Source: an uncultured Pelagibacteraceae bacterium
GTDB lineage: Bacteria; Pseudomonadota; Alphaproteobacteria; Pelagibacterales; Pelagibacteraceae
Assembly (NCBI GenBank): GCA_902629535.1
Contig: CACORD010000002.1
Location: 62,001-126,000, forward strand
Direction: 5' to 3'
DNA: 64,000 nucleotides
The notes below the pieces were generated by a model. The model ran no database searches and was not told the DNA's origin. It worked only from the letters and a program-made list of their open reading frames with translations. Positions 1 through 12,115 of the stretch are shown here, piece after piece. Within the stretch, counting starts at the first letter, position 1, and every line of letters begins with the position of its first letter. Both the position numbers and the translations under genes were made by a program.

Positions 1-896
1 TTTGGAATAGAATTTATACCTTTTAAAGCTGCAAAATATGCTCCAGTAAAATTTGCTCTTGAACAATTGCACCCACCTGCCTTTATTGTTTTTAAAATAG
101 CATCTTTATAATTTTTTGAATTAATAATTGTATATATTGAGCTATTAAAAGTTCCTGGATAGCTACAAGCCATACCTAGTTTCTTTATCGTAGTTGGATC
201 AAACTTTGTCTCGAATTTTCTTATTTTTTTAATGTCATTAACAATTCCTTTAAAAAAAGAATTTCTTTTGAATTTTTTTGTGAATTCTTTGATTGGGTCC
301 TCAGATCCCTTTAACGCAAAATCTATTAAATAAAATTTTGCCATAGCATATTTAAAACTTATTTTTGAGACTGTTACAATTTTGAAAATTTTTTCTAAAC
401 TTTTAAAATCAAAGCCATAGAGAAAATACGGAAGAGTAGCACAAAAACCATCTGACTCATTGACTTTTTTACCACCAGAGATCTTCTTTTTTAATTTGAT
501 ATTTTTTACTGTCTCAATAATATTTTGATGTATCCATGGTCCCCTGACTATACCTCTCCAGTCTTTGACTTTTTTATATTTAGATCTCAGTTTTAAATTT
601 TTCCAATATTTACTTCCAGGGCCAAAGTTTTTAAAGATTTTTTTTTTAAAACGTTTCTCTATATTTTTGTGTCCATCCAATAGTGTGTGAAACATCACTT
701 GGCTAATTTCATTGTAACCAGAGACTTTTCCAGTTTTGATATTATAGAAGGGACTTCTATTCTTTTTTAAGAAAGAAAAGTCTTTTTTTCCTTTAATATA
801 AATACTTAATTTTTTTTGATTATATACCCAATGTAATGGTCTGGCTGCTGCATCTGCCACTGTAGCGCCCAAGAAAACATGAAGATTATTTTTCAC
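1..896 (-). CDS. ADP-ribosylglycohydrolase / crystallin J1-like family protein, C-terminus cut by window edge
   Basis: Manual reverse-strand translation from GTG at 896 gives open frame VKNNLHVFLGATVADAAARPLHWVYNQKK...ANFTGAYFAALKGINSIP to the edge; GATVADAAARPLHWVYN resembles the N-terminal motif of this family. Not in the ORF track because it has no stop in the window. Confidence 0.65.
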   Translation of the reverse strand, partial: MKNNLHVFLGATVADAAARPLHWVYNQKKLSIYIKGKKDFSFLKKNRSPFYNIKTGKVSGYNEISQVMFHTLLDGHKNIEKRFKKKIFKNFGPGSKYWKNLKLRSKYKKVKDWRGIVRGPWIHQNIIETVKNIKLKKKISGGKKVNESDGFCATLPYFLYGFDFKSLEKIFKIVTVSKISFKYAMAKFYLIDFALKGSEDPIKEFTKKFKRNSFFKGIVNDIKKIRKFETKFDPTTIKKLGMACSYPGTFNSSIYTIINSKNYKDAILKTIKAGGCNCSRANFTGAYFAALKGINSIP

Positions 897-897
897 T

Positions 898-1842
898 TTA
901 ATGAGATAAAAACTTTTCAGCCTCAAGTGCTGCCATACATCCCATACCAGCAGCAGTTACCGCTTGCCTAAATGTTTTATCCTTTACGTCCCCAGCTGCA
1001 TAAACACCTGGTACATTCGTCTCTGTTGAATCTGGTTTTGTTATCAAATAACCCTCATTATCCATACTAAGTTGATCTTTAAATAATTGCGTTGCAGGGT
1101 CATGACCAATAGCAATGAAAACACCGTCTAATTTTATTTCATCAATTTTATTTGTTTTCACATTCTTAACTTTAATTCCTTTAACATTTTTTGGATCTTT
1201 ATCTCCAATTACATCCTCAACAACTGTATCCCAAATGATTTCAATTTTTTTATTTTCCATAAGTTTTTTTTGAAGCATTTTTTCAGCTCTTAAACTATCT
1301 CTTCTGTGAATTAATTTTACTTTTGACGCAAATTTTGTAAGAAACATTGCTTCCTCAACAGCCGCATTACCTCCACCTACAACAGCAACTTCCTTGTCTT
1401 TAAAGAAAAAACCATCACATGTTGCACATGCCGATACACCAAATCCTCTGAACTCTTGTTCAGATTTAATATTTAACCATCTAGCCTGGGCACCTGTGGA
1501 AATAATTATGCTTTCAGCAGTATATTTTTGACCAGTGTCACCTACAGCCTCAAAAGGTGTTGTTTTTAAGTTTACTGAACTTATATGATCTTCAATCATT
1601 TCTGTTCCAACTGCTTTTGCCTGTTCTTTCATTTGATCCATAAGCCATGGACCTTGAATAACATCAGCAAACCCAGGAAAGTTTTCAACATCTGTTGTTG
1701 TGGTTAATTGGCCTCCAGGCTCCGCCCCATAAACTAAAATTGGATTCAACATTGCTCTCGCCGCATAAACTGCAGCAGTGTATCCAGCAGGACCAGACCC
1801 AATTATTAACACTTTTGTGTGTTTAGTTGGATTTTGACTCAT
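898..1842 (-). CDS. trxB: Thioredoxin-disulfide reductase
   Basis: 314 aa; GSGPAGYTAAVYAARA FAD motif, CATCDG redox motif, GGGNAAVEEA NADPH motif. Confidence 0.96.
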   Translation of the reverse strand: MSQNPTKHTKVLIIGSGPAGYTAAVYAARAMLNPILVYGAEPGGQLTTTTDVENFPGFADVIQGPWLMDQMKEQAKAVGTEMIEDHISSVNLKTTPFEAVGDTGQKYTAESIIISTGAQARWLNIKSEQEFRGFGVSACATCDGFFFKDKEVAVVGGGNAAVEEAMFLTKFASKVKLIHRRDSLRAEKMLQKKLMENKKIEIIWDTVVEDVIGDKDPKNVKGIKVKNVKTNKIDEIKLDGVFIAIGHDPATQLFKDQLSMDNEGYLITKPDSTETNVPGVYAAGDVKDKTFRQAVTAAGMGCMAALEAEKFLSH

Positions 1843-1863
1843 ATGGAAGCTATATAGTGATAA

Positions 1864-2814
1864 ATGACTAAATTAAAAGGTTTATTATTGACCGAGGGTA
1901 TGCATGGCATGATTAGCCAAGTTGAGGGGCTCGCCAAAGCTCTTAATCTTGAATTTATACACGAAAAAATTGAACTAAATGATTTTTGGAAAATGATTCC
2001 TCCAAAATTAACACCCGTAAAAAATTTTGTTTTCAAAAATAATATATCAGAAAAATTTAATGTAGTAATTTCATGTGGGAGAAAAAGTGTAGTCCCATCC
2101 ATCTTTTTAAAAAAAAAATTTGGAAGTAAAATTATGAACATTCATATTCAAGATCCAAAAGTATCATTAAATAATTTTGATTTTGTTATTGCGCCAGAGC
2201 ACGACGGTCTTGAGGGAAAAAATGTTCTTAAAACCAAAGGAGCAATTCATTATCTTACCGAAAAAGAGTTAGAGGAAAATTTTAATTATTTAAAACCTAA
2301 AATTAAAAAAGAAAAAGTAATTGCGTTTATCGCTGGTGGTCCAAATAAGTATTATGATTTTAATGATGAAATAATTGAGGAAATTTTTGTTAAAACCAAA
2401 AAAAATTTCATAAATCAAGGTTATCAGCTAATTTTTATACCTTCAATGAGAACACCGCAAAGAATTATAGATAAAGCTCGAAATTTTTTTGATAATGATC
2501 AGATTATAATTCAAGATATTGATAAGAAAGCCTATTTGTCATCACTTAAACTAGCTAATCATATTATTGTAACTTGTGACTCTACATCTATGATATCTGA
2601 GGCAGCTATGTCGGGGAGACCAATATATGTGGCTCAAATGCCAGCTACTAAAAAAAATATTCGTTTCAAAAAATTTTTTGAGCTTTTTAAATCCCTAGAA
2701 ATAATTAGAAACTTAGAGGACACAGTGGAAGAATGGAATTATAAAAAACTTAATGAAACTGATAGAATATCGGGATATATAGAGAAACAATTTAAAGATT
2801 ATGACTTTTCTTAA
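1864..2814 (+). CDS. Mitochondrial fission ELM1-like (DUF1022) family protein
   Basis: 316 aa; GMISQVEGLAKAL, SCGRKSV, HIQDPK, TCDSTSMISEAAMSGRPIY characteristic of the ELM1-like family. Confidence 0.8.
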   Translation: MTKLKGLLLTEGMHGMISQVEGLAKALNLEFIHEKIELNDFWKMIPPKLTPVKNFVFKNNISEKFNVVISCGRKSVVPSIFLKKKFGSKIMNIHIQDPKVSLNNFDFVIAPEHDGLEGKNVLKTKGAIHYLTEKELEENFNYLKPKIKKEKVIAFIAGGPNKYYDFNDEIIEEIFVKTKKNFINQGYQLIFIPSMRTPQRIIDKARNFFDNDQIIIQDIDKKAYLSSLKLANHIIVTCDSTSMISEAAMSGRPIYVAQMPATKKNIRFKKFFELFKSLEIIRNLEDTVEEWNYKKLNETDRISGYIEKQFKDYDFS

Positions 2815-3463
2815 TTCTATATTGAAAAACTCAAAAAAGTATGAATTCCCATTTAATCATTGGGAATATAACAATGCTTTAAGTGAAGAAGCTATTAAAG
2901 AAATAGAAGGTGCAGACATTCCCGATGTAAGCAAACATAATCTCAATTATGATGGTACAAGAGCAATTGATGGTGGTGCCGCCGAATTTAGAGAAGGCAT
3001 AGCTTCAGGCGGTAAGGCAATAAAATTTAGATGTTTTGTTACAAAAGAAAATGGTTCTCAATTTCCACATTTAGTAAAATTCATTAATGAACTTCAATCT
3101 AAAGAAACATGCGAAACGATCTCCAAAATGATTAATAAAGATTTATCCGGTTCATATGTCAGACTTGAAGTTATTTGTGATCGTGAAGGTTTTTGGTTAA
3201 AGCCTCACTGTGACATTAAAGAAAAATTAATGTCAGGACTTATTTTTGTAAATAATGCAAATGAATCAGAGGAACTAGGCACTGATTTTTATAATGAAAA
3301 ATTAGAAAAAGTTAAAACAGTTCCCTACAAACATAATTATGGTTATTTATTTACAAGCGGTCCAAATACATGGCACGGAATGGAAAAGAAAAAAATTGTT
3401 AAAGAAAGACGATGTATTCAAGTTAATTATGTAACATTTAAAACTGATTGGAAGGTTGATTAA
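2801..3463 (+). CDS. 2OG-Fe(II) oxygenase-like protein
   Basis: 220 aa; [21 protein letters not shown] and [22 protein letters not shown] resemble the H-x-D...H...R iron/2OG arrangement. Confidence 0.6.
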   Translation: MTFLNSILKNSKKYEFPFNHWEYNNALSEEAIKEIEGADIPDVSKHNLNYDGTRAIDGGAAEFREGIASGGKAIKFRCFVTKENGSQFPHLVKFINELQSKETCETISKMINKDLSGSYVRLEVICDREGFWLKPHCDIKEKLMSGLIFVNNANESEELGTDFYNEKLEKVKTVPYKHNYGYLFTSGPNTWHGMEKKKIVKERRCIQVNYVTFKTDWKVD

Positions 3464-6400
3464 ATATTTTGTAGAGACGTCACCTCTAATTTTTTTGTTT
3501 TAAGTGATTTAATACCCTCAATACATGCAAGTGCTGTTGACATATTTGTGCAGTATGGCACTTTATTTTTAAGTGTTGCTCTTCTTAAAGCAATAGCATC
3601 GTTTAATCTATGTTCGGTGTTACCTCCGCCAGTATTAATTACTAAAGCTATTTTTTTGGAGTCAAGAACATCAACGATATGAGGTGAACCACTACTTACC
3701 TTATTAATAATCTTACACCTCATGCCATGTTTTTTAATGTATTCAGCTGTTCCTTTTGTAGCGCACAAATGGAATTTTAGTTTCAAGAGTTCTTTTGCAA
3801 GACCTAAACCTTCATCTTTATGAGAATCTTTTAATGATAAAAAAGCTAGTCCATTTGTAGGTAAAGAATTAGACGATGCTATCTGGCTTTTTGCGTATGC
3901 CATTCCAAAATTTTTGTCAAATCCCATCACCTCTCCAGTTGATTTCATTTCTGGACCTAACAATAAATCACTGTTTGGAAATTTATTAAACGGAAAAACA
4001 GCCTCTTTCACGGCAAACATTCCTTTAGATTTATCTTTTAAATTAAATTTTGAAAGTTTTTCACCAGCCATAACTCTCGAGGCTATCTTTGCTAATGGTA
4101 TTCCTTTAGCTTTTGATACAAATGGAACAGTCCGACTAGCTCTTGGATTTACTTCAATAACAAAAATTTCATCTTTCTTTATTGCAAATTGAACATTCAT
4201 GAAACCTTTTACTTTGAGAGCCAGGGCTAAATTTTTTGTTTGTTTCTCAATTTCTTTTATTAAAAAGGGTTTTATGGAAACAGGCGGTAAGCTGCAAGCC
4301 GAGTCTCCAGAATGAATTCCTGCTTCCTCTATATGCTGCATGATGCCAGCCACATGTACTTCTTTACCATCAGATATAGCATCAACATCCACTTCCATTG
4401 CATGATCTAAAAATTTATCAATAAGAATTGGATTTTTCTCTGCTGCTTTAAAGGCTTCCTCTACAAAATTTTTTAATTGGCTTTTTTCGTAAACAATTTC
4501 CATTGCCCTTCCTCCAAGAACATAAGAGGGTCTAACCATTAAAGGCAAACCAATTTTTTCAGATATTTCAATTGCTTGTTTAAAATTTTTTGCAATTCCA
4601 CTTTCAGCTTGATTTAAATTTAATTTTTCTAAAAGTTTTCTAAATCTATCTCTATCTTCTGCTAGATCTATAGATGAGTATTGAGTTCCCAAAATTGGGA
4701 GATTATTATCATGTAAAAATTTTGCTAATTTAATTGGAGTTTGACCACCAAATTGCGTAATAATGCCGACTAAATTACCTTTATCCTTTTCTCTCTTTAT
4801 AATGTTGAAAACATATTCTTCCTTTAAAGGCTCAAAGTATAATCTATCGCTCGTGTCATAATCTGTTGAGACAGTCTCAGGATTACAATTAACCATAACA
4901 GTTTCAAAACCAGCAGACTTTAAGGCAAAACTGGCTTGACAACAGCAATAATCAAATTCTATTCCTTGTCCTATTCTATTGGGCCCTCCACCTAATATTA
5001 TAATTTTTTTCTTAACACTCGGGTCAGCTTCACACTCTGAATTTATTGAAAAATTTCTTTGATATGTTGAGTACATGTATGGTGTAAAGGATTTGAATTC
5101 TGCAGCACAAGTATCAACTTTTTTAAATACTGGTAAAATTTTAAGTGCGGTCCTTTTTTTTCTCACAATGTCTTCAGATAAATTTGATAGCTCAGAAAGC
5201 TTTTTATCTGAAAAACCTATTGATTTTATTTGGTTAAAATCATCAAAATTTTTAGGTAATCCATTGTTTTTGATCTTAATTTCATTCTCTATTATTTCCT
5301 TAATTTGGTTTAAGAACCACGGGTCGATTTTTGATAAATTATAAATTCTTTTAAGCTTGATTTTTTTTCTAATTGCTTCAGCAACAAGTAAGATTTTATT
5401 TGGAATATTTTCTTTTAGTTTTTTTTCAATTTGTCTTTTATTTTGATTAAATATTCTGTCTAATCCTGAAAAGCCAGTCTCAAGAGAAACCAATGCTTTT
5501 TGAAGAGACTCTTTAAAGTTTCTCCCAATTGCCATTGCTTCCCCTACTGATTTCATTGATGTACCTAAAATTGCTGGAGAAGTTGAAAACTTTTCAAAAG
5601 TAAATCTTGGAATTTTGGTTACTACATAATCTATACTTGGTTCAAATGATGCTGGAGTAACTTTAGTAATTTCATTTTTTAATTCATCCAATGTATAGCC
5701 GACTGCAAGTTTTGCAGCGACTTTTGCGATGGGAAACCCAGTTGCTTTTGATGCAAGAGCTGATGATCTTGATACTCTAGGGTTCATCTCAATTATTACC
5801 ATTCGCCCATTTTTAGGATTTATTGCAAATTGAACATTTGAACCACCTGTCTCAACTCCAATTTTTCTTAAACATGCAATAGAAGCATTTCGCATTACTT
5901 GATATTCTTTGTCAGTTAATGTTAATGCAGGAGCAACTGTAACCGAGTCTCCTGTATGTATTCCCATTGGATCTACATTTTCTATTGAACAAATAATTAT
6001 ACAATTATCTTTTTTATCTCTTACAACCTCCATTTCAAATTCTTTCCAACCCTCTAAGCATTCCTCCACAAGCACTTGGCTCACCGGAGACTCGTGTAAA
6101 CCATTTTTAACAATTTTTAGATAATCCTTTTTATTCTTGGCTATCCCTCCTCCTAAACCTCCAAGCGTAAAAGCTGGTCTAATTATCGCTGGCAAACCAA
6201 TTTTATTCAAAACTTTTGATGCTTGATTTACATTGTTTACGATTTCAGATTTTGGAAGATCCAAACCAATATCAATCATGTTTTTTCTAAATTTCTTTCT
6301 ATCTTCCGCATTGGAAATGGCTTTTGAATTTGCGCCTATTAATTCAATTTTATATTTTTTTAGAATTCCTTTTTTCTCCGCTTCCATTGCAAGGTTAAGA

Positions 6401-6684
6401 GCAGTTTGGCCACCCATGGTTGGAAGAATTGCATCTGGTTTTTCTTTTTTGAGAATTTTTTCTAAAACTTCCAAAGTAATAGGCTCAATATAAGTTTTAT
6501 CAGCAACATCTGGATCTGTCATAATTGTTGCCGGATTTGAATTAATTAAAACAACCTTATAGCCCTCATCTTTTAATGCCTTACAAGCCTGGGTACCTGA
6601 ATAATCAAATTCACAAGCTTGACCAATGATAATTGGTCCAGCACCTACAACTAAAATTTTTTTAAGATCTTTTCTTTTTGGCAT
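3460..6684 (-). CDS. carB: Carbamoyl-phosphate synthase large subunit
   Basis: 1074 aa; duplicated ATP-grasp halves, [22 protein letters not shown] and [17 protein letters not shown]. Confidence 0.98.
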   Translation of the reverse strand: MPKRKDLKKILVVGAGPIIIGQACEFDYSGTQACKALKDEGYKVVLINSNPATIMTDPDVADKTYIEPITLEVLEKILKKEKPDAILPTMGGQTALNLAMEAEKKGILKKYKIELIGANSKAISNAEDRKKFRKNMIDIGLDLPKSEIVNNVNQASKVLNKIGLPAIIRPAFTLGGLGGGIAKNKKDYLKIVKNGLHESPVSQVLVEECLEGWKEFEMEVVRDKKDNCIIICSIENVDPMGIHTGDSVTVAPALTLTDKEYQVMRNASIACLRKIGVETGGSNVQFAINPKNGRMVIIEMNPRVSRSSALASKATGFPIAKVAAKLAVGYTLDELKNEITKVTPASFEPSIDYVVTKIPRFTFEKFSTSPAILGTSMKSVGEAMAIGRNFKESLQKALVSLETGFSGLDRIFNQNKRQIEKKLKENIPNKILLVAEAIRKKIKLKRIYNLSKIDPWFLNQIKEIIENEIKIKNNGLPKNFDDFNQIKSIGFSDKKLSELSNLSEDIVRKKRTALKILPVFKKVDTCAAEFKSFTPYMYSTYQRNFSINSECEADPSVKKKIIILGGGPNRIGQGIEFDYCCCQASFALKSAGFETVMVNCNPETVSTDYDTSDRLYFEPLKEEYVFNIIKREKDKGNLVGIITQFGGQTPIKLAKFLHDNNLPILGTQYSSIDLAEDRDRFRKLLEKLNLNQAESGIAKNFKQAIEISEKIGLPLMVRPSYVLGGRAMEIVYEKSQLKNFVEEAFKAAEKNPILIDKFLDHAMEVDVDAISDGKEVHVAGIMQHIEEAGIHSGDSACSLPPVSIKPFLIKEIEKQTKNLALALKVKGFMNVQFAIKKDEIFVIEVNPRASRTVPFVSKAKGIPLAKIASRVMAGEKLSKFNLKDKSKGMFAVKEAVFPFNKFPNSDLLLGPEMKSTGEVMGFDKNFGMAYAKSQIASSNSLPTNGLAFLSLKDSHKDEGLGLAKELLKLKFHLCATKGTAEYIKKHGMRCKIINKVSSGSPHIVDVLDSKKIALVINTGGGNTEHRLNDAIALRRATLKNKVPYCTNMSTALACIEGIKSLKTKKLEVTSLQNI

Positions 6685-7855
6685 TTTTTTTCATATTGTT
6701 AATAAATTCTTGGAATAAATAGACACTATCTTGTGGTCCTGGGTTCGACTCTGGGTGATATTGAACTGAGAATACAGGATTATTCTTTAATCTTATTCCC
6801 TCTATACTATTATCGAACAAAGATTTATGGGTAATTTGAATATTTTTTGGTAAATTTTCTCTTACAACTTCAAAGCCATGATTTTGGCTAGTAATTTCCA
6901 CATTGTCTTTAATCAAATTTTTTACAGGATGATTTGCTCCTCGGTGACCTAATTTCATTTTTTTTGTTTTACCACCTAATGCAAGTGCGAGTATCTGATG
7001 GCCAAGGCAGATACCAAATAATGGCATTTTCTTTTTAATAAGATTTTGAATAATTATGATTGCATATTTTCCTGTTGCAGCTGGATCTCCAGGACCATTA
7101 GACAAGAAGACACCATCAGGTTTAAGAGATAAAATTTTTTCTGCAGATGTTTTACAAGAAACCACAGTCACTTTACATTTAAAATCAGAAAAATATCTTA
7201 GAATATTTTTTTTTATTCCATAATCTATGGCAACTACATGAAATGAATTTTGATTGTTTTTTCTATAACCATACTCTTTTTTCCAAGTCTTAAGTCCTTT
7301 CCAAATATAATTTTTTTGTGTAGTAACTTTTTCTGCTAGATCTAAATTTTTTAGCCCGCTCCATTTAATTGTAGAATTAGTAAGTTTGTTAATATGAAAT
7401 TTATTTTTTTTTGAGTGAGCAATGGTTCCTTTTGGAGCACCTTTATCCCTAATAAAATTCGTTAAACTTCTTGTATCAAGTCCAGTAATTCCAACTATTT
7501 TATTTTTTTTTAACCAAGCATCTAAATGTTGAAAAGATCTATAGTTTGATGGTGATGTTATCTCAGAATTAAAAATAACCCCTTTAGTCCATATCTTATC
7601 AGACTCGAAATCCTCTTGGTTTGTCCCTACATTTCCAATATGAGGAAAGGTAAAATTTATTATTTGCCCAGCATAAGATGGATCCGATATTATTTCTTGG
7701 TATCCTGTTAATGAGGTGTTAAAGCAAACTTCACCAGTAGCCTCTCCCTGGTGTCCAATCCCGATACCTCTGAAAATTTTTTTATTTTCTAAAACTAAAA
7801 TACCAGTGTTTTTTTGAGAATTTTTTAAGTGAGCTTTTTTTACTTTTTTGATCAA
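6662..7855 (-). CDS. carA: Carbamoyl-phosphate synthase small subunit
   Basis: 397 aa; glutamine amidotransferase [25 protein letters not shown]; overlaps carB by 23 nt. Confidence 0.97.
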   Translation of the reverse strand: MIKKVKKAHLKNSQKNTGILVLENKKIFRGIGIGHQGEATGEVCFNTSLTGYQEIISDPSYAGQIINFTFPHIGNVGTNQEDFESDKIWTKGVIFNSEITSPSNYRSFQHLDAWLKKNKIVGITGLDTRSLTNFIRDKGAPKGTIAHSKKNKFHINKLTNSTIKWSGLKNLDLAEKVTTQKNYIWKGLKTWKKEYGYRKNNQNSFHVVAIDYGIKKNILRYFSDFKCKVTVVSCKTSAEKILSLKPDGVFLSNGPGDPAATGKYAIIIIQNLIKKKMPLFGICLGHQILALALGGKTKKMKLGHRGANHPVKNLIKDNVEITSQNHGFEVVRENLPKNIQITHKSLFDNSIEGIRLKNNPVFSVQYHPESNPGPQDSVYLFQEFINNMKKNAKKKRS

Positions 7856-7980
7856 TTACAACTCATAAGTTAAAGGTTAATACAATAATTGATTTATTAT
7901 CGCAACAGAGATGTATTATAAAATTGTAAAAAAACAATTTTTCTTTTGAAGAATTTTTTCTTTAAAGTAGATTAAAAATT

Positions 7981-8442
7981 ATGTCGTTAAAAGAAACAAT
8001 TGAAACAGAATATAAAAATGCCTTAAAATCTAAAGATAAGATTAAAATCTCAACTTATAGGTTAATTTTATCATCAATTAAGGATCTCGATATTTCAAAT
8101 AGGTCTGGCCCTAATAAAAAAGAAACAGATGATGAAGATATAAAAAAATTATTAAAAAAGATGATCAAGCAAAGAACCGAATCAATCGATATTTATAAAA
8201 AAAATAATCGCTCTGATCTTCTAGAAATTGAGCAAAACGAATTTAATATTCTATCAAGTTTTTTACCCAAGCAGCTGAATGAAGAAGATACTAAAAAGAT
8301 ATGTGAGGAAACTATTTCTAAATTAGGCGCAAGCTCTATTAAAGACATGGGAAAAGTAATGGGTGAATTAAAAAAAAAGCATGCTGATGAAATTGATTTT
8401 TCAAAAGCTGGAGCCATGTTAAAACAATTATTAAATAAATAA
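7981..8442 (+). CDS. GatB/YqeY domain-containing protein
   Basis: 153 aa; KSKDKIKISTYRLILSSIKD..., FLPKQLNEEDTKKI, MGKVMGELKKKHADEIDFSKAG. Confidence 0.9.
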   Translation: MSLKETIETEYKNALKSKDKIKISTYRLILSSIKDLDISNRSGPNKKETDDEDIKKLLKKMIKQRTESIDIYKKNNRSDLLEIEQNEFNILSSFLPKQLNEEDTKKICEETISKLGASSIKDMGKVMGELKKKHADEIDFSKAGAMLKQLLNK

Positions 8443-10217
8443 TGAAATACCCAAAAGAATATCTAGATGAAATTAAAACTCGTCTTAAAGTTTCTAGCGT
8501 TGTTTCAAAAGTTGTAGCTTTAAAAAAAAGAGGAAAAGAGTTTGTTGGACTATCACCTTTTAAAAATGAGAAAACCCCTTCCTTTACAGTTAATGATGAA
8601 AAAGAATTTTATCATTGTTTCGCAACTTCAGAGCACGGAAATATTTTTGATTTTGTTATGAAAACTCAAAACTTAAGGTTTGGAGAAGCAGTAAAATATC
8701 TTGCTAATATTGCAGGAATGCAACCATATCTATTTACAAAACAAGATGAAGAGAGAGAAAAAAATTGGAAAGAGTATTTATCAATTTATAGCAAATATGT
8801 TGATTATTATCATGATCAGCTATTAAAAAATGAAAAACTCTCAAACGCCAGAGATTATTTAAAGAATAGATCATTAGGTAAAAATGAAGTTAAAAGATTT
8901 AAAATTGGTTTTGTTGAAAAAAATCCAAGTTTTTTTGACGAACTTAAAAAAGAATTTGGTGAAAAAACTTTATTAGAAAGTGGTTTATTTTATTATGATG
9001 AAAACAAAAAAAAATGTGTAGAGAGATTTAAAGGAAGATTGATATTTCCGATAAACAATATTTCAGGACAGCCAATCGCTTTGGGTGGCAGAATAATTGA
9101 AAATTTAGATTATTTAGCAAAATATATTAATTCACCAGAGACTAACTTTTTTAAAAAGGGATCAAATCTTTATAATTTAGACCTAGCAAGAAAATTATCT
9201 AATAAGTTAGATCATATTTTTTTAGTTGAAGGTTATATGGATGTAGTTGGTTTGAGTAAAAATGGAGTTGAAAATGTTGTTGCAAATCTTGGCACTTCTT
9301 TAACTGATAAACAAATTTTAACATTAAATCAATTCTTTGATGATATTATAATTTGTTTCGACGGTGATGAAAGTGGCTACAAAGCTGCTCTAAGAGCAGC
9401 AGAAAATTCTATAAAAGAATTAAAACCTGAAAAACAAATATCTTTTTTGTTTTTACCAGATAAAGAGGACCCTGATAGTTTTGTAAATAAAAATGGTAAA
9501 AACTATTTTTTAGATTTTACAAAACAGAACAAGTTACCAATTCATCAATTTATTTTCAGCCATTATAAAAAACAAACTCAGAATAATCCTTCTTCTATGG
9601 CAATATTTGAAAAAAAACTAAGATCCATAGCAAATACAATTAAAGATAATTTTATTAAAAAATATGTACTTGAATTTTTTTTGGAGAAAATTGCAGAATT
9701 AACACCACATTCTAATCAAAATAAGAATAAGTCTTTTGTTAAGAAAACAAAATCACTTGAGTCAACACAAAAGTTTTTTAATGATAGTCAAAGTATTACT
9801 GGTGTAGAATTAAAAGAGTTTTCGTTGTTATATCTAATCTTAAATAATTTGTCTTTTTTTCAGTCAAATATTCATTTACTAGAAAATATTAAATTATTCA
9901 CAGAAATTAATAAACAGATATTTAATTCCTTAGTTGAAAAATTAAAATTAAGTGAGACTATTGATATTAAAACTCTTAATCTTGATGAACAATTAATTGA
10001 TAAGATAAATAAGTTTGCACCAATCAAACATATTCTAAAAAAGAAAACTAAAAATGAAGACAAAGTCATAGAACTGCTTGATGATATTTCAAAGGATTTG
10101 TTTAACCATGATTTAGAGTTAAGAATTCAAGAGTTAGAATCGAAATTTTCTGAAGATTTAAGCGAAACAACGTTTAAAAAGCTAAAAGAGCTTAAAAACG
10201 AGAGAAAAACCAATTAA
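8442..10217 (+). CDS. dnaG: DNA primase
   Basis: 591 aa; zinc-finger-like N-terminus, Toprim LVEGYMDVVGL and CFDGDESGYKAALRAAE. Confidence 0.96.
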   Translation: MKYPKEYLDEIKTRLKVSSVVSKVVALKKRGKEFVGLSPFKNEKTPSFTVNDEKEFYHCFATSEHGNIFDFVMKTQNLRFGEAVKYLANIAGMQPYLFTKQDEEREKNWKEYLSIYSKYVDYYHDQLLKNEKLSNARDYLKNRSLGKNEVKRFKIGFVEKNPSFFDELKKEFGEKTLLESGLFYYDENKKKCVERFKGRLIFPINNISGQPIALGGRIIENLDYLAKYINSPETNFFKKGSNLYNLDLARKLSNKLDHIFLVEGYMDVVGLSKNGVENVVANLGTSLTDKQILTLNQFFDDIIICFDGDESGYKAALRAAENSIKELKPEKQISFLFLPDKEDPDSFVNKNGKNYFLDFTKQNKLPIHQFIFSHYKKQTQNNPSSMAIFEKKLRSIANTIKDNFIKKYVLEFFLEKIAELTPHSNQNKNKSFVKKTKSLESTQKFFNDSQSITGVELKEFSLLYLILNNLSFFQSNIHLLENIKLFTEINKQIFNSLVEKLKLSETIDIKTLNLDEQLIDKINKFAPIKHILKKKTKNEDKVIELLDDISKDLFNHDLELRIQELESKFSEDLSETTFKKLKELKNERKTN

Positions 10218-10249
10218 TCCTAATAAATTAGCAATGGATTTTTAATTAT

Positions 10250-12112
10250 TTGATATTATATAAGTCTCTCAAACTTAAATTTGCTGTGGAAAGAATTATA
10301 ACTAAATCATTTGCTAGATTGATGGGTCGAGGAACCCATCGTGGTTTTATCACTTATGAAGAACTGAGCAAATCTTTAGGTAAAAGAAATTTATCAGACG
10401 AAAATCTGTCTCAAGCTTTCATACATATTCTTGATGAGAAAATAGTACTAGTCGAAAAAAAATCTGACTTTAAAGTTTTAAGAAAAAAAGAAAATTCATC
10501 TAAAGAGGAAGGTAAAACAATTGAAAAAAGTGACGACCCAATAAGAATGTATTTAAGAGAAATGGGTGGAGTAGAACTATTATCTAGAGAAGGAGAAATA
10601 GCAATAGCAAAAAGGATAGAGGCAGGTAAGGACGTGATGTTGATTGCTTTATCTCAAAGCCCTATAACTGCACAACAATTTTTCGATTGGGATGAAAAAT
10701 TACAAAACGATAAAATTTTAGTTAGAGAAATTATCGATATAGATACTAACTATATGGAGGACGAAAATACTGGTCCAAGCGCAAAACAAAAAAATGCTGG
10801 AGAAGATGAAAAAGATGAAAATTCAACTGATGAAAGTGATGACGACTTTAATCCGACTCTTGCGGCGATGGAGTCTGAAATCAAACCAAAAGTTTTAAAA
10901 ACAGTTCATTTACTAACAAAAGAGTATCGTAAATTAATAAAATATCAAAAAGAGAAATTAGATTGTGTTCTTAATTCTAAAATTTTTTCAACTTCAAAAG
11001 AAAAAGGATACGAAAAAACTGTTAATGATATATTAGATAATATTAAGTCACTGCAATTATCTCCATCAGTACTAGAAGAACTTGTCCAAAGACATTATAT
11101 TGAAAATAAAAAGATAATTTCTCTAGAGGGAAATCTATTAAGGTTAGCAATGAATCAAAAAATACCAAGAAGTGAATTTATTAAATTCTATATTGGAAAC
11201 GAAATTAATCCTAATCTGAAAAAATTTTTAGATACAAATACTTTATGGAAACAATTTTTTAGCAAAAATAAAGAGGAGTTTAAGAACATTAGAGAAAGAT
11301 TAGTTGAAATAAGTCACAAATTAGGGATGTCAGTAACTGATTTTAAAAAATTAGTTAGCAGAGTTCAAAAAGGTGAAAAAGAGTCAAGGATAGCTAAAAA
11401 AGAGATGGTAGAGGCAAACTTACGTTTAGTTATTTCTATTGCAAAAAAATATACAAATAGGGGCCTTCAGTTTTTGGATTTAATTCAAGAGGGTAATATT
11501 GGATTAATGAAAGCAGTAGATAAATTTGAATATCGAAGAGGGTATAAATTTTCTACATATGCAACTTGGTGGATAAGACAAGCGATTACAAGGTCGATCG
11601 CTGACCAAGCAAGAACTATAAGAATACCCGTACACATGATTGAAACAATCAATAAAATTGTAAGAACGCAGAGACTTATTTTGAGTGAGTTTGGTAGAGA
11701 AGCTACACCAGAGGAGTTAGCAAAAAAACTTAGGATGCCATTAGATAAAGTGAGAAAAGTTTTAAAAATTTCAAAAGAACCTGTATCTTTAGAGAAACCA
11801 GTTGGGGATGAGGAAGATAGTAGCTTAGGAGATTTTATAGAAGATACAAAAGCTCTAGCTCCCTTGGAACAGGCAATTAAATCAAATTTAGGTGAAGCAA
11901 CTACTAAAATACTCTCAACATTAACACCTAGAGAGGAGCGTGTTTTAAGGATGAGATTTGGAGTTGGAATGAATACTGATCATACCCTTGAAGAAGTTGG
12001 ATTACAATTTTCTGTTACTAGAGAAAGAATACGTCAAATAGAAGCAAAGGCTTTAAGAAAACTTAAGCATCCTAGTAGGTCAAAACAACTTAAAAGTTTC
12101 TTAGAAAGTTAA
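10250..12112 (+). CDS. rpoD: RNA polymerase primary sigma factor RpoD
   Basis: Region 2 ([57 protein letters not shown]) and region 4 ([32 protein letters not shown]). Annotated start is TTG; in-frame ATG (MGRGTHRGF) at 10322 is an alternative. Confidence 0.96.
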   Translation: MILYKSLKLKFAVERIITKSFARLMGRGTHRGFITYEELSKSLGKRNLSDENLSQAFIHILDEKIVLVEKKSDFKVLRKKENSSKEEGKTIEKSDDPIRMYLREMGGVELLSREGEIAIAKRIEAGKDVMLIALSQSPITAQQFFDWDEKLQNDKILVREIIDIDTNYMEDENTGPSAKQKNAGEDEKDENSTDESDDDFNPTLAAMESEIKPKVLKTVHLLTKEYRKLIKYQKEKLDCVLNSKIFSTSKEKGYEKTVNDILDNIKSLQLSPSVLEELVQRHYIENKKIISLEGNLLRLAMNQKIPRSEFIKFYIGNEINPNLKKFLDTNTLWKQFFSKNKEEFKNIRERLVEISHKLGMSVTDFKKLVSRVQKGEKESRIAKKEMVEANLRLVISIAKKYTNRGLQFLDLIQEGNIGLMKAVDKFEYRRGYKFSTYATWWIRQAITRSIADQARTIRIPVHMIETINKIVRTQRLILSEFGREATPEELAKKLRMPLDKVRKVLKISKEPVSLEKPVGDEEDSSLGDFIEDTKALAPLEQAIKSNLGEATTKILSTLTPREERVLRMRFGVGMNTDHTLEEVGLQFSVTRERIRQIEAKALRKLKHPSRSKQLKSFLES

Positions 12113-12115
12113 TTT

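Noticed and set aside
1839-2141. 100-aa minus-strand ORF
   Set aside because: Antisense shadow of the ELM1-like gene.
3914-6493. Plus-strand ORFs 3914-4192, 5075-5344, 5909-6124, 6233-6493
   Set aside because: Antisense to carB, no recognisable motifs; shadow ORFs of a strong CDS.
7919-7944. AAATTGT...ACAATTT hairpin upstream of yqeY
   Set aside because: Pure A/T pairing in a very AT-rich spacer; cannot separate from chance.
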